The notes beneath the pieces were generated by a model. It was not told where the DNA came from. It did not search any database and saw nothing but the letters and a program-made list of their open reading frames with translations. From NCBI GenBank assembly GCA_024195585.1, contig SWBL01000095.1:86944-150943 (forward strand): DNA of 64,000 nt, given 5' to 3'. Shown here piece by piece: positions 63,908 through 64,000 of the stretch (within the stretch, counting starts at the first letter, position 1; each line of letters begins with the position of its first letter). This stretch comes from Aureobasidium sp. EXF-3400 (Eukaryota; Ascomycota; Dothideomycetes; Dothideales; Saccotheciaceae). A program made the position numbers and the translations under genes.

Positions 63908-64000
63908 ACGTACGGCCACAGTCAGCTGAAAACTGGGCATCCCGTCCGCTCTGCCATACATAAGCAGTTGAACGGCAGATTAGTACTACGGTGGGTGACC
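63908..64000 (+). rRNA. 5S ribosomal RNA, 3' end beyond the window
   Basis: The sequence starts ACGTACGGCC and contains highly conserved 5S blocks: GGGCATCCCGTCCGCTCTGCC (positions about 63934-63954), the following ATACATAAGC, and GGCAGATTAGTACTACGGTG near 63976, ending in GGGTGACC at the window edge. About 93 of the usual 118-120 nt are present. Its place between protein genes, rather than in the rDNA repeat, fits the dispersed 5S genes of Pezizomycotina. Confidence 0.93.

Overview
The window is nuclear DNA of a filamentous ascomycete (Pezizomycotina). Genes carry short introns (mostly 49-69 nt) with near-consensus donors and CTRAC branch points. The gene set is fungal: ATG15, NDC80, PEX14, RER1, SKI2, an Nmd5/Sxm1-type importin, TRAPPC12, RNPS1, an MAO-N-like amine oxidase and a NACHT-ankyrin NLR. 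A single 5S rRNA gene lies dispersed between protein genes at the right edge. Dothideomycetes is my guess for the class, but nothing decisive in the sequence shows it.

Layout. 0-7.3 kb: hybrid histidine kinase and a TBC RabGAP, both plus. 7.3-18.5 kb: cytosolic bicupin oxalate decarboxylase (minus), DUF1275 membrane protein, a 2.8-kb stretch without a supportable gene, a highly expressed secreted PAN/Apple-like protein, and an uncharacterised basic protein. 18.9-23.1 kb: a divergent pair, a HeLo-like protein (minus) and a NACHT-ankyrin NLR (plus). 23.2-29.4 kb: MFS carboxylate-type transporter, an 84-aa LEA-like protein in three exons, a secreted or vacuolar calcineurin-like phosphoesterase, and RNPS1. 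29.9-42.3 kb: ATG15, VPS9-domain GEF, TRAPPC12, RER1, NDC80 and PEX14. 44.0-54.8 kb: seven-TM protein, importin and SKI2. 56.3-63.4 kb (all minus): a pseudo-phosphatase, amine oxidase, serine carboxypeptidase and MscL-type channel. 63.9 kb: 5S rRNA, cut by the window end.

The most interesting unit is the divergent pair at 18.9-23.1 kb. The HeLo-like protein ends in two 20-residue repeats (262-281 and 290-309). The NLR carries one gapless match to the same motif at residues 10-29, directly before its NACHT domain. This is the architecture of the HET-s/NWD2 and HELLP-type amyloid-signalling cell-death systems: the NLR templates folding of the effector repeats, and the effector domain then attacks membranes. 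The motif looks like a HET-s-related or analogous amyloid motif whose family I cannot assign.

Other points of note are a 7-nt micro-exon in PEX14, two probable GC-AG introns, a Y_phosphatase3-type protein whose catalytic P-loop is entirely replaced, a zinc-ribbon tail on MscL and Cys-rich PGW repeats in ATG15. All exon models were made by hand from splice consensus and reading phase. Every multi-exon model given sums to a whole number of codons. No transcript data were available.
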